Of a DNA stretch of 9,584 nt, positions 1 to 6,576 are shown one piece after another. Position 1 is the first letter of the stretch; each line of letters opens with the position of its first letter. The DNA lies in assembly GCA_003136515.1 (NCBI GenBank), contig PLEU01000169.1:1-9584 (forward strand). The letters are read 5' to 3'. The position numbers and the translations under genes were made by a program. This stretch comes from Spartobacteria bacterium (GTDB lineage Bacteria > Verrucomicrobiota > Verrucomicrobiae > Chthoniobacterales > UBA6821). The notes beneath the pieces are model-generated. The model saw only the letters and a list, made by a program, of their open reading frames with translations, did no database searches and was not told the origin of the DNA.

Positions 1-1091
1 TGCCTTGCGGAGGTTTCTTTGACTCCCCCGCCCTCGCCGAAGAACTGACTGGAATAGAAACCCGGATGACTTTGCCGGGATTCTGGGATAATCGCGAAGC
101 AGCCCAGAGAGATATGGAAAGGGTATCGGCACTGAAAGCCAAACTTGGCCCGCTTGCCCAGCTTGAAGCCCGTGTCGGCGATCTGGAGCTTCTCAAAGAA
201 ATGGCTCTTGAAGAGAAGGATGTCTCTTCAAGAACCCAGGCATCGACAGAAGTGAAGAAGGAATTCGACGCCCTCACCTCAGAACTTGAAAAATTTGAAC
301 TCCGCCAACTCCTTTCCGGCGAATTCGATAAGAACGATGCGTTCATAACCATTAATGCTGGGGCCGGCGGAACGGAATCATGCGACTGGGCCGACATGCT
401 CATGAGAATGTACAAGCGCTGGATCGAGCGATCGGGATTCGAAGCGAGTATTGTCGATATTCAGGAGGGGGACGAGGCGGGGATCAAATCCGTCACGCTC
501 GCCATCAAGGGAGAGTATGCCTTCGGCTATCTTCAGACCGAGCGTGGGGTCCATCGCCTTGTGCGTATTTCGCCGTTTGATTCAGCCAAGCGACGCCATA
601 CCTCCTTTGCAAGTCTCGACGTCACACCCGACATTGAGGATGCCCCAATCGAAATCGATGAAAAGGACATCCGAGTTGACACCTACCGGTCCGGAGGCAA
701 GGGGGGACAGAATGTTAACAAAGTCGAAACAGCCGTCCGTATGACTCATGAACCAACCGGTGTTGTCGTTGCCTGTCAGGCGGAACGAAGTCAGCTCAAA
801 AATCGCGTAATGGCGATGCGAATGCTGAAGGTGAAACTTTACCAAATTGAGGCAGATAGAAAGAGAGCCGAGCTCGACCGCCAATACAGTGCGAAGGGAG
901 AAATCGCCTGGGGAAGCCAGATTCGCTCTTATGTCTTTCAACCCTACCAGATGGTCAAGGATCATCGCACCGGAGTACAGACGGGCAATGTCCAAGAAGT
1001 CATGGATGGCAATCTAGATGCATTCATTGAGGCGAAACTTCGAGGTGTTACAAAAGGCGACAATTTGTCCGATTCAGCCGACGATCTTTAA
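1..1091 (+). CDS. prfB: Peptide chain release factor 2 (RF2), 5' end outside window, read through a +1 frameshift
   Basis: RF2 recognises UGA and UAA in the ribosomal A site and triggers peptide release. Reading is frame GCC-TTG-CGG-AGG-TTT-CTT up to base 19, then +1 to GAC at 21, giving ALRRFL then [11 protein letters not shown], which lines up with LRGYL|D in E. coli RF2. Numbering from the internal ATG at 66, the stop-codon-reading tripeptide SPF is at residues 169-171 (bases 570-578) and the peptidyl-transferase GGQ is at 213-215 (bases 702-710). The N-terminal helical region, the SPF domain and the GGQ domain are all present. SPF rather than PxT separates it from RF1. The ATG at 66 is not the start, because conserved RF2 sequence continues upstream of it. 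The C-terminus carries a short acidic extension (ending DSADDL) beyond the E. coli end. The next gene, rfbB, starts 237 nt downstream, and no terminator is obvious in between. Confidence 0.97.
   Translation, partial: PCGGFFDSPALAEELTGIETRMTLPGFWDNREAAQRDMERVSALKAKLGPLAQLEARVGDLELLKEMALEEKDVSSRTQASTEVKKEFDALTSELEKFELRQLLSGEFDKNDAFITINAGAGGTESCDWADMLMRMYKRWIERSGFEASIVDIQEGDEAGIKSVTLAIKGEYAFGYLQTERGVHRLVRISPFDSAKRRHTSFASLDVTPDIEDAPIEIDEKDIRVDTYRSGGKGGQNVNKVETAVRMTHEPTGVVVACQAERSQLKNRVMAMRMLKVKLYQIEADRKRAELDRQYSAKGEIAWGSQIRSYVFQPYQMVKDHRTGVQTGNVQEVMDGNLDAFIEAKLRGVTKGDNLSDSADDL
9..23 (+). promoter_or_regulatory. prfB: Programmed +1 ribosomal frameshift site of prfB (autoregulation)
   Basis: GGAGG at 9-13 acts as an internal Shine-Dalgarno sequence. 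It is followed by a 3-nt spacer (TTT), the slippery codon CTT (17-19), an in-frame TGA (20-22) and C at 23. Skipping T20 moves the ribosome into the frame of the downstream RF2 body, which is open from base 21 to 1091. This is the architecture of the E. coli site (AGGGGG-TAT-CTT-TGA-C). In known cases scarce RF2 leaves the UGA unread, favours the shift and so raises RF2 synthesis. The sequence match and frame arithmetic are direct; the regulation is inferred from the family. Confidence 0.92.
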
Positions 1092-1328
1092 GAGCCGTGT
1101 TATTTTAGACGCAGTGCCGCATTGCCGCTCACTCTAGGTCACTTATTTCACTCAGCCCCAGCTACACCTCTTGCCCACACTCTTAAACAAGCCGTTCTTT
1201 CATGATAAAAAAACGGGAACTATCTCCGTTTCCGTTTGGGGTTGTCTACCTACCCTGATTCTTTCAATCTGGATTCCCCCTCCTCGAACCAGTTATTGGC
1301 ACTCGCCCCATTCCACAATTTTTCATCA
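1092..1328. other. Intergenic region between prfB and rfbB
   Basis: There are 237 nt without a supported gene. The only structure seen is AAACGG (1211-1216) pairing with CCGTTT (1226-1231), preceded on the plus strand by a run of A. Read on the minus strand, this is a short hairpin followed by a T run and resembles a weak intrinsic terminator for minus-strand transcription. No gene lies on that strand just before it, so its role is unclear. No convincing promoter for rfbB and no tRNA-like fold were seen. Confidence 0.4.
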
Positions 1329-2405
1329 ATGAGTAATACAATTCTGGTCACCGGCGGAGCCGGATTTATAGGGGGAAATTTCGTACTGGATTGGATTCGT
1401 CTGGTCGGGACACCGGTGGTCAATCTCGACAAGCTAACCTATGCGGGGAATCTGGAGAGCCTGTCCTCTCTGTCCTCGGATTCTAGACATATCTTCGTTC
1501 AAGGAGACATTGGTGACTCACGCCTGATCAGTGAGTTGCTCTCAACCCACAAGCCCTGCGCCATCGTCAACTTTGCCGCCGAATCACATGTTGATCGCTC
1601 CATTCATGGCCCTCGTGATTTCGTTCATACCAATATCATCGGCACTTTCGAGTTGCTTGAAAGCGTTCGTGGCTACTGGAACAGATTGGAAGGAAAGGAG
1701 AAGACTGATTTTCGCTTCCTCCACGTTTCAACCGATGAGGTCTATGGATCACTGAAAAAATCTGATCCTGCCTTTAGAGAGACCAATCGTTACGAGCCGA
1801 ATAGCCCCTACTCGGCCTCCAAGGCAGCCAGTGACCATCTCGTGCGTGCCTATCACCACACGTATGGTCTTCCGGTACTGACCACCAACTGCTCTAATAA
1901 CTACGGCCCTTATCAGTTCCCGGAGAAGTTAATACCTCTGATGATTGTCAATGCGCTCGGGGGGCTTCCCCTCCCCATCTACGGCGATGGACAACAAATC
2001 CGCGACTGGCTTTATGTCGGCGACCACTGCTCTGCCATCCGTCGGGTACTTGAATCAGGAAGTCTCGGAGAGACCTACAATATCGGAGGCCGGAACGAAA
2101 AACCCAATATCGAAAATGTTAACACGATTTGCGATTTGCTAGATGAAATTAGTCCCAAAACTGATGGATCTTCCTACAAGAAGCAGATCACTACGGTGAC
2201 GGATCGTCCCGGACATGACCGTCGCTATGCCATTGATGCCAGTAAGATTGAACGGGAACTTGGATGGCGTCCCGCGGAAACCTTTGAAACGGGGATCAGA
2301 AAGACACTTTCTTGGTATCTGGAGAACCCTCAATGGGTCGCGGATGTCCTCTCAGGGGCCTATCGTGAATGGGTTGCAACAAATTACTCAGGCCGCGTGT
2401 CCTAG
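1329..2405 (+). CDS. rfbB: dTDP-glucose 4,6-dehydratase
   Basis: The enzyme converts dTDP-glucose to dTDP-4-keto-6-deoxyglucose using a tightly bound NAD+. This is the second step toward dTDP-L-rhamnose and other deoxysugars for surface polysaccharides, and it is cytoplasmic. The product is 358 residues, as expected for RmlB (about 355-361). It is an extended short-chain dehydrogenase: the Rossmann motif GGAGFIG is at residues 9-15, the catalytic TDE triad is at 135-137 (HVSTDEVYG), and YSASK supplies the catalytic Tyr161 and Lys165. NNYGPYQFPEKLIP, GDGQQIRDWLYV and the C-terminal DRPGHDRRYAID are typical RmlB substrate-binding segments. The start at 1329 places MSNTILVTGG at the normal family position. 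A longer reading from TTG 1236 would add 31 unconserved residues. No Shine-Dalgarno is visible. The gene stands alone: no rmlA, rmlC or rmlD is adjacent. It ends 13 nt from the convergent helicase gene. Confidence 0.95.
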   Translation: MSNTILVTGGAGFIGGNFVLDWIRLVGTPVVNLDKLTYAGNLESLSSLSSDSRHIFVQGDIGDSRLISELLSTHKPCAIVNFAAESHVDRSIHGPRDFVHTNIIGTFELLESVRGYWNRLEGKEKTDFRFLHVSTDEVYGSLKKSDPAFRETNRYEPNSPYSASKAASDHLVRAYHHTYGLPVLTTNCSNNYGPYQFPEKLIPLMIVNALGGLPLPIYGDGQQIRDWLYVGDHCSAIRRVLESGSLGETYNIGGRNEKPNIENVNTICDLLDEISPKTDGSSYKKQITTVTDRPGHDRRYAIDASKIERELGWRPAETFETGIRKTLSWYLENPQWVADVLSGAYREWVATNYSGRVS

Positions 2406-2418
2406 AATTCTCCCTTGC

Positions 2419-3825
2419 CTATCTCCCCCGGCCGAAACCAAGAAATCGGCCAAAGACGCCCTTTTTCTGACCTGCTGCGGATTTTTTCCCACTAAACCCG
2501 CCTTGGGAAGCGCTGTTCCCTCCTTGGGAGGCGTTTCGAGTTTTGTCAGAATGTTGGCCAGATGAGTGAGAGGCGCTTGAGGAAGTTTTCCCCTGACTCC
2601 TTCCTCCCTGAAATGAATCGGTGCGCGGCACACGAATCTCACCAGGCCTGCGAGGTTGGCGGCGTGCACTTCCACGGCCTTGTTCTCTCGGGAGTGCGGC
2701 AGCACTGTAGTCGAACCCCTCGGCCTTCTGACGGGGAATACCACGACGTGTAAAACGTTCCAGAGAACGGAGTGCATCTTCATCTTCTCTGGTGACAAAG
2801 CTGATTGCATCTCCAACGGCCTTGGCGCGACCCGTACGTCCGATGCGGTGGACATAATCTTCAGGATTCGGAGGAAAGTCAAAATTGACGACATGGCTGA
2901 TACCATCTACATCAATGCCGCGCGCTGCGATGTCAGTGGCGACCAGTACCCGAATTTTACCATCCTTGAAGTCATTCAGAGCCCTCAAACGTTGATTCTG
3001 GGAGCGATTAGAATGAATGGTTGCCGTCGGAATTCCGACACTCTCTAGGCGCTTCGCGATCCTGTCCGCACCATGCTTGGTGCGTGTGAAGACGAGCACC
3101 ATCGAAAGATGCTGCTGTTGAAGAAGATGCAGAAGAAGAGCGGGTTTAAGATGCGTGGATACCTCGTAAACTGATTGGGCAACGGTTTCGGCAGGATTGG
3201 AACGCCGTCCGATCTCCACGGTCTCCGGCTCATGAAGAAACTCTCCGGTCAACTTTTCGATTTCACGAGAAAGCGTGGCTGAAAAAAAGAGCGTCTGACG
3301 CTTCCTAGGAAGAAGTTTGACAATCTGCCGGATGGCTGGGACAAACCCCATGTCGAGCATGCGATCCGCCTCATCCAAAACGAGAAACTCAATCCCAGAA
3401 AAGGCCTTTTCGCGACCCCGAATGATATCGAGCAGACGACCAGGTGTGGCGATCACAATATCAACTCCTTGTTCCAGTGCCTTGATCTGCGGTCGCTCGC
3501 TGACACCACCATAGATGGTTGCCATGGTCAGAGGAAGATGCTTGGCATAGACACGAATATTCTCATCGATCTGTACAGCAAGCTCTCGTGTTGGCGCGAT
3601 GATCAGGGTCCGGATGCCTCGGGAGGGAGAATCGGAAAGCAACGAGAGAATAGGCAAGGTGAAAGCAGCAGTCTTACCCGTTCCCGTCTGCGCGATGCCA
3701 ATCAGATCCCGCCGGGAGAGGATCAATGGGATGGCTGCGGACTGGATTGGGGTCGGTTCGGTATAACCGGTTTCCTGAACAGATTTCAGGATGGCCTCTT
3801 TGAGGCCGAGCGAGCGGAATGGCAT
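2419..3825 (-). CDS. rhlE: DEAD-box ATP-dependent RNA helicase, RhlE type
   Basis: This 468-residue helicase would unwind or remodel short RNA duplexes using ATP, typically in ribosome assembly, mRNA turnover or cold adaptation. All superfamily 2 motifs are in order: Q motif GYTEPTPIQ (Q28, with upstream F3), Walker A AQTGTGKT (45-52), PTRELA (78-83), TPGR (127-130), DEAD (151-154), SAT (182-184), LVFTRTK (244-250), ATDIAARGID (296-305) and HRIGRTGR (326-333). After about residue 375 comes a basic, Gly/Ser/Gln-rich tail with repeated ASQGG units and a closing FGRFLGFGRGR, probably a disordered RNA-binding tail. The start ATG at 3825-3823 gives MPFRSLGL, the usual RhlE N-terminus. RhlE, rather than DeaD or SrmB, is preferred from the core sequence and the short basic tail; the exact paralogue is less sure than the family. 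The gene upstream on the same strand ends 90 nt away, so co-transcription is possible. Confidence 0.92.
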   Translation of the reverse strand: MPFRSLGLKEAILKSVQETGYTEPTPIQSAAIPLILSRRDLIGIAQTGTGKTAAFTLPILSLLSDSPSRGIRTLIIAPTRELAVQIDENIRVYAKHLPLTMATIYGGVSERPQIKALEQGVDIVIATPGRLLDIIRGREKAFSGIEFLVLDEADRMLDMGFVPAIRQIVKLLPRKRQTLFFSATLSREIEKLTGEFLHEPETVEIGRRSNPAETVAQSVYEVSTHLKPALLLHLLQQQHLSMVLVFTRTKHGADRIAKRLESVGIPTATIHSNRSQNQRLRALNDFKDGKIRVLVATDIAARGIDVDGISHVVNFDFPPNPEDYVHRIGRTGRAKAVGDAISFVTREDEDALRSLERFTRRGIPRQKAEGFDYSAAALPREQGRGSARRQPRRPGEIRVPRTDSFQGGRSQGKTSSSASHSSGQHSDKTRNASQGGNSASQGGFSGKKSAAGQKKGVFGRFLGFGRGR

Positions 3826-3915
3826 GATTAATCTGAGTATGAGGCTTCCGGAGTGAAATGCACGGAATTAGAACTCCGACCCACATCGACTATTTCATGA
3901 AGCACCGCCGATCTA

Positions 3916-4209
3916 CTACTTATTTTGAACGGAGTCTGGAGTCGCAGGTTGCACGTCGATAATCGCGTCGCGTCGCTGTTTGAGCTCAAGAGCGATAAAA
4001 ATCAGCATAGAGACAATGAGAGCGATAAGGATGAATCGGACATTTCTCTGATCATCCCGATTCCTAGGGCGGGTTTTGCCCTTGGTGCGCAGAGGTTCTG
4101 GCGGTGTTTCCTCGCGGAATTCAGCATGCGCGGGAGACTTTCGGATCGGCGTGGGATCCTTATGATAAATCTGGTGGCTCGCTGCAGGCTTGTCAGAAGG
4201 CTTGCTCAT
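3916..4209 (-). CDS. Small single-pass membrane protein of unknown function
   Basis: I do not recognise this 97-residue protein. Its first ~56 residues are hydrophilic and rich in Pro, Lys, Arg and Glu (PTPIRKSP, EETPPEPL, TKGKTRPRNR). A single hydrophobic helix at about residues 57-74 (VRFILIALIVSMLIFIAL) and a short charged tail follow. The basic stretch before the helix (RPRNRDDQRNVR) favours an N-in orientation with a cytoplasmic Pro-rich domain. The ATG at 4209-4207 (MSKPSDKP) is preferred over an in-frame GTG at 4233, which would add eight residues; neither has a Shine-Dalgarno. It lies 90 nt upstream of rhlE on the same strand and 148 nt after the OB-fold gene. Support for its being real is the clean membrane segment and same-strand context. 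Short conserved anchors of this kind are common in Verrucomicrobia, but no function follows. Confidence 0.6.
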   Translation of the reverse strand: MSKPSDKPAASHQIYHKDPTPIRKSPAHAEFREETPPEPLRTKGKTRPRNRDDQRNVRFILIALIVSMLIFIALELKQRRDAIIDVQPATPDSVQNK

Positions 4210-4357
4210 GGTCTGGGTGGGAAATTGGAACACTCATTTCACCAATGAAATAAAGGAGAGACTTGGAACATGTGCTTTTCCGATAGACGCGCTTTCATTA
4301 ATCAGGAGTGTGAGAAGTGTCTTAGTTGCATTAAACACATTCCGGTACCTGCTTCCC

Positions 4358-4954
4358 CTACCCTTGAGAGGATTTCAGTTCGTTGCGTAACTCGGGAATA
4401 CGTTCTTTTGGAATGAGTTTGCAAGCAGTAAGGACAATATCTCCCACGCTGACCTCGCTGAAATCTCCCTTGATGGCCACGGTCTGCCCAATGGCTAGGA
4501 AGGGTGACTGACTCACGATATTACCATTCCCATCACGAGTGATGAGTGTCGCAATGGACTTGTCACCTGATATATGCACCTCGGAATTATCAGGGATTGA
4601 GCCGTAGCGAAACTCTCCTTTCACGGCAGGGAGGGAGGCTGAGGGATCCTGAATCGTTACTACGAGAATCTTGTTTTCACCATGCCCCTTACTGAGGTGA
4701 GAAACTGTTCCGATGACCGTAATCCGATGCCCAGAGTACTTACCGGTTGCAGCAGCCTGATTGGTGGCAAAATCGGAGGCAATCACCTTATATTTAACAA
4801 CACCGCTTTTACTCAGGGGCCTGAGATAGCCTGCTGCATCCTGACGAGCAAGATCAGTTGCCGGAAATGCAACCTGCGCGGGTAGGGAAATCGGGTATGC
4901 CAATAGTCCTGACAAAAGCGGGATTAGCAGTGTATGTCGGGGGGATGTAAACAT
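4358..4954 (-). CDS. Secreted OB-fold protein, tRNA_anti-like family
   Basis: The product is 198 residues. An N-terminal signal peptide (SPRH, then hydrophobic LLIPLLSGLLAYPISLPA) probably ends near residue 26, sending it across the inner membrane. No lipobox Cys is seen. The mature part fits the OB-fold pattern of the tRNA_anti-like domain: VIASDFATNQAAATGKYSGHRITVIGTV (given in parts: DFATNQAAATGKYSG at 61-75, ITVIGTV at 78-84), then a strand at ILVVTIQD (96-103), VKGEF (111-115), and LAIGQTVAIKGDFSE (153-167) followed by IVLTACKLI (173-181). In this family the domain occurs in exported proteins of unknown role; the name reflects the fold, not proven tRNA binding. The start at ATG 4954-4952 places the signal peptide correctly, with only a weak AGG just before it. 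It is divergent from the pilin-like operon and shares its upstream region. Confidence 0.75.
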   Translation of the reverse strand: MFTSPRHTLLIPLLSGLLAYPISLPAQVAFPATDLARQDAAGYLRPLSKSGVVKYKVIASDFATNQAAATGKYSGHRITVIGTVSHLSKGHGENKILVVTIQDPSASLPAVKGEFRYGSIPDNSEVHISGDKSIATLITRDGNGNIVSQSPFLAIGQTVAIKGDFSEVSVGDIVLTACKLIPKERIPELRNELKSSQG

Positions 4955-5316
4955 GACCTGAAAATATCAGAGCCATTTTAAATCACAATCAAGGAGTTGA
5001 CGCCACTATCATCAAAAGAGATCGAATACATCCTTTGATTTCTCTGGACACTTCATTTTAGCTTCCTTCTGGCCATGTGCTTTTTCCCTTCACTAATCTG
5101 GCATCCCTCTTCTCTGGCCGCCATCGGGGAGAGATTGGTTAGCTCGGAAGTGTCATGATGACTGATCGCGCAGCACGTTGGATGGGTGGATGATCTTCCA
5201 TTCGGCACTCACCGTGCTCTCTAAAAGTGATAGTCTGTGCTCTAGGAGATCTTTTGAATGGCACGGAGCGCCGCATTCATTCACTGTTCGCGCCTGTGCG
5301 AATTCGCAATTTATCA
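4955..5316. other. Divergent intergenic region upstream of the pilin-like operon
   Basis: The 362 nt separate the minus-strand OB-fold gene from the plus-strand cassette and should hold promoters for both. TTGACG at 4997-5002 resembles a plus-strand -35 box, but the best -10 candidate (TCGAAT, 5022-5027) is poor and 19 nt away. On the minus strand an AT-rich TAAAAT sits near 4980. A perfect 12-bp palindrome TGCGAATTCGCA lies at 5297-5308, and GTCATGATGAC at 5152-5162 is a short odd-centred inverted repeat. A 63-codon reading frame from 5178 overlaps the pilin gene in another frame and shows no protein-like features. I see no RNA gene. Confidence 0.45.
5297..5308. repeat. Perfect 12-bp palindrome just upstream of the first cassette gene
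   Basis: TGCGAATTCGCA is its own reverse complement and ends 8 nt before ATG 5317, where a ribosome site would normally sit. It could be an operator half-site pair or a small mRNA hairpin. A perfect 12-mer palindrome is expected about twice by chance in a window of this size, so the position is the only reason to note it. Confidence 0.35.
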
Positions 5317-5832
5317 ATGATCGCCTCGGCCTGTCGGTTGCACAGTCTCAGAGCATTTTCCCTGCTTGAGATTCTCCTAGTACTCGGACTACTCGGGGGG
5401 ATTGTCATGGCGCTTGTTGTACTCTTCCCATCTGAGATAAAAAAAGAGAAAGAGGGTGAGGAGACACGCTCTAATCTCATCGCCTCAGGTGTGATGGAAG
5501 CTTTGACGCCATCCAAACGCGATGGATTTTTCCGGCTGGCATCAGCGATGCACGATGGTCTTCCAGTTTGGGAAAAGTTGTCTCAAAATGATCTGACCAA
5601 CATAGCCATTGCCTATGATGCCTCTTGTGAACCGGTAACGAAGCTCTCCCTTGCAGAGGCGGAGCTTCCGGTTGCCCAGCAGAATGCGACAGATATCATA
5701 CGACTCAGCCTGATTTCCAACTCTTCGATTCCAGGAATGCTAACCGCTGAAGTTGCTGTGAGCTCACCGGCTTCAGCCCCGTCTGAGCAACGGACAATAC
5801 GCCGATATGTTCGGGTGATTTCATTGCCCTGA
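5317..5832 (+). CDS. Type IV prepilin-like protein, Verru_Chthon cassette protein B-like (GspI/PilV-like)
   Basis: This 171-residue protein has a class III (prepilin) signal. A 13-residue leader, MIASACRLHSLRA, is followed by FSLLEILLVLGLLGG, with Glu at +5 of the mature protein and a long hydrophobic helix. Cleavage would fall after Ala13, not the canonical Gly. After the helix comes LFPSEIKKEKEGEETRSN and a region rich in Ala and Ser, without Cys pairs. The helix followed by a LFP segment and then a charged helix resembles cassette protein B as I remember it; the assignment is moderate and rests partly on neighbours. It would be inserted in the inner membrane and processed by a prepilin peptidase. 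The ATG at 5317 is chosen over an in-frame GTG at 5227 because it yields a normal leader length. No Shine-Dalgarno precedes it. The next gene starts 6 nt after its stop. Confidence 0.75.
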   Translation: MIASACRLHSLRAFSLLEILLVLGLLGGIVMALVVLFPSEIKKEKEGEETRSNLIASGVMEALTPSKRDGFFRLASAMHDGLPVWEKLSQNDLTNIAIAYDASCEPVTKLSLAEAELPVAQQNATDIIRLSLISNSSIPGMLTAEVAVSSPASAPSEQRTIRRYVRVISLP

Positions 5833-5838
5833 CCTGAA

Positions 5839-6576
5839 ATGAAAAAGTCTCCTCCTCACGCGGGTAAAGAAACTCCTACATCGGCATTCACCCTTCTCGA
5901 AGTCCTCGTCTGCTTAGCAATTCTAGTCGTTTTGATCATTTTACTGGTTGGTAGGTCCGATGGCGGATCCCGAATCTGGCATACGGTGGAGGGCAAACAC
6001 GAAATAGTCCCTGAAGCGAGCGCGGGGTTGCAAATGATTACGAAAGACCTTCACTCGGCAGTTATCACAAGTGATCCGGCCACATTATCAATCAGCGTAG
6101 AGGAACATGAAAAACACGAGAAAAATGGAGAACGGATATTCTTCCTGGTCTCCCAAACACAGGAAAAACGCGACTCCGACAATAATGGCGATCTGTGCGC
6201 AACAGGATACTTCGTTTCCACCGATCCGCGTGATGGAAGCCGGAATCTCTATCGGTTCCAAGTTTCTGGTAGAGAGGCCGAAGAGGCTTGTGAATCCGGC
6301 CACCTTGACGAACTCTACCGCACGGCCTCCCCCGAAAACACAAACACCACCGAACTGCTTGCTCGTCATATCATCGAACTAGATGTGCACCGTCTCACTG
6401 AATTCCCGGATCTGCTGCTGATTTCGCTTTCTGCTATCGACGGTAAAACAGAACGTTCGATTGACTCCGAGCCACAGGCTAAAGCACGTAATGAGCGACT
6501 TATCAGGGAGCGCCTACAACGCTACACGACTTTCGTCCGTCTTCCACCCGTGAGGCAATTTGTTGCCGCACCATGA
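5839..6576 (+). CDS. Type IV prepilin-like protein, Verru_Chthon cassette protein C-like (GspJ-like)
   Basis: The product is 245 residues. A 16-residue basic leader (MKKSPPHAGKETPTSA) precedes FTLLEVLVCLAILVVLIILL, with Glu at mature +5 and Ala at -1. The following EASAGLQMITKDLHSAVIT (about 65-83) is the helix-plus-DL pattern of GspJ/PulJ minor pseudopilins. A beta-rich part then includes RIFFLVSQT, GDLCATGYFVS and NLYRFQVSG. Two Cys residues in this part (DLCATG and EACESG) could form a disulphide in the periplasm. The C-terminus (RERLQRYTTFVRLPP) is arginine-rich. The length and motif order fit cassette protein C. The gene starts 6 nt after the B-like gene and its stop overlaps the next start in ATGA (6573-6576), which points to coupled translation. 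Confidence 0.8.
   Translation: MKKSPPHAGKETPTSAFTLLEVLVCLAILVVLIILLVGRSDGGSRIWHTVEGKHEIVPEASAGLQMITKDLHSAVITSDPATLSISVEEHEKHEKNGERIFFLVSQTQEKRDSDNNGDLCATGYFVSTDPRDGSRNLYRFQVSGREAEEACESGHLDELYRTASPENTNTTELLARHIIELDVHRLTEFPDLLLISLSAIDGKTERSIDSEPQAKARNERLIRERLQRYTTFVRLPPVRQFVAAP

Noticed and set aside
66..68. ATG at 66 as the start of prfB
   Set aside because: RF2-like sequence continues upstream through the frameshift site, so this is an internal methionine.
582..995. 137-codon minus-strand frame opposite prfB
   Set aside because: It is a shadow of a strongly conserved gene and shows no recognisable domain.
1236..1328. TTG start giving rfbB 31 extra N-terminal residues
   Set aside because: The extension is unlike the family, and the ATG at 1329 places the Rossmann motif at the normal distance from the N-terminus.
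2430..2451. GGCCGA / TCGGCC hairpin as a terminator between rfbB and rhlE
   Set aside because: The 6-bp stem is real, but it lies inside the rhlE coding end, the T run (2461-2465) is about 9 nt away, and the loop is 10 nt. It is not a canonical intrinsic terminator.
2488..2540. Repeated CCTTGGGARGCG-like units
   Set aside because: They encode the repeated ASQGG units of the helicase tail, so they are low-complexity coding sequence and not a separate repeat element or CRISPR.
2388..2906. 172-codon minus-strand frame overlapping rhlE
   Set aside because: It lies in a different frame inside the motif-complete helicase gene; its composition is that of a shadow frame.
3849..3878. CGGAGT / ACTCCG inverted repeat upstream of rhlE
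   Set aside because: Six base pairs separated by 18 nt is expected by chance, and nothing else supports a regulatory role.
4236..4251. ATTTCA-CCAA-TGAAAT hairpin upstream of the small membrane protein gene
   Set aside because: The stem is AT-rich with no following T run on either strand; neither terminator nor other role can be supported.
5227..5316. GTG start giving the B-like pilin a 43-residue leader
   Set aside because: It is too long for a normal prepilin leader; the in-frame ATG at 5317 gives 13 residues.
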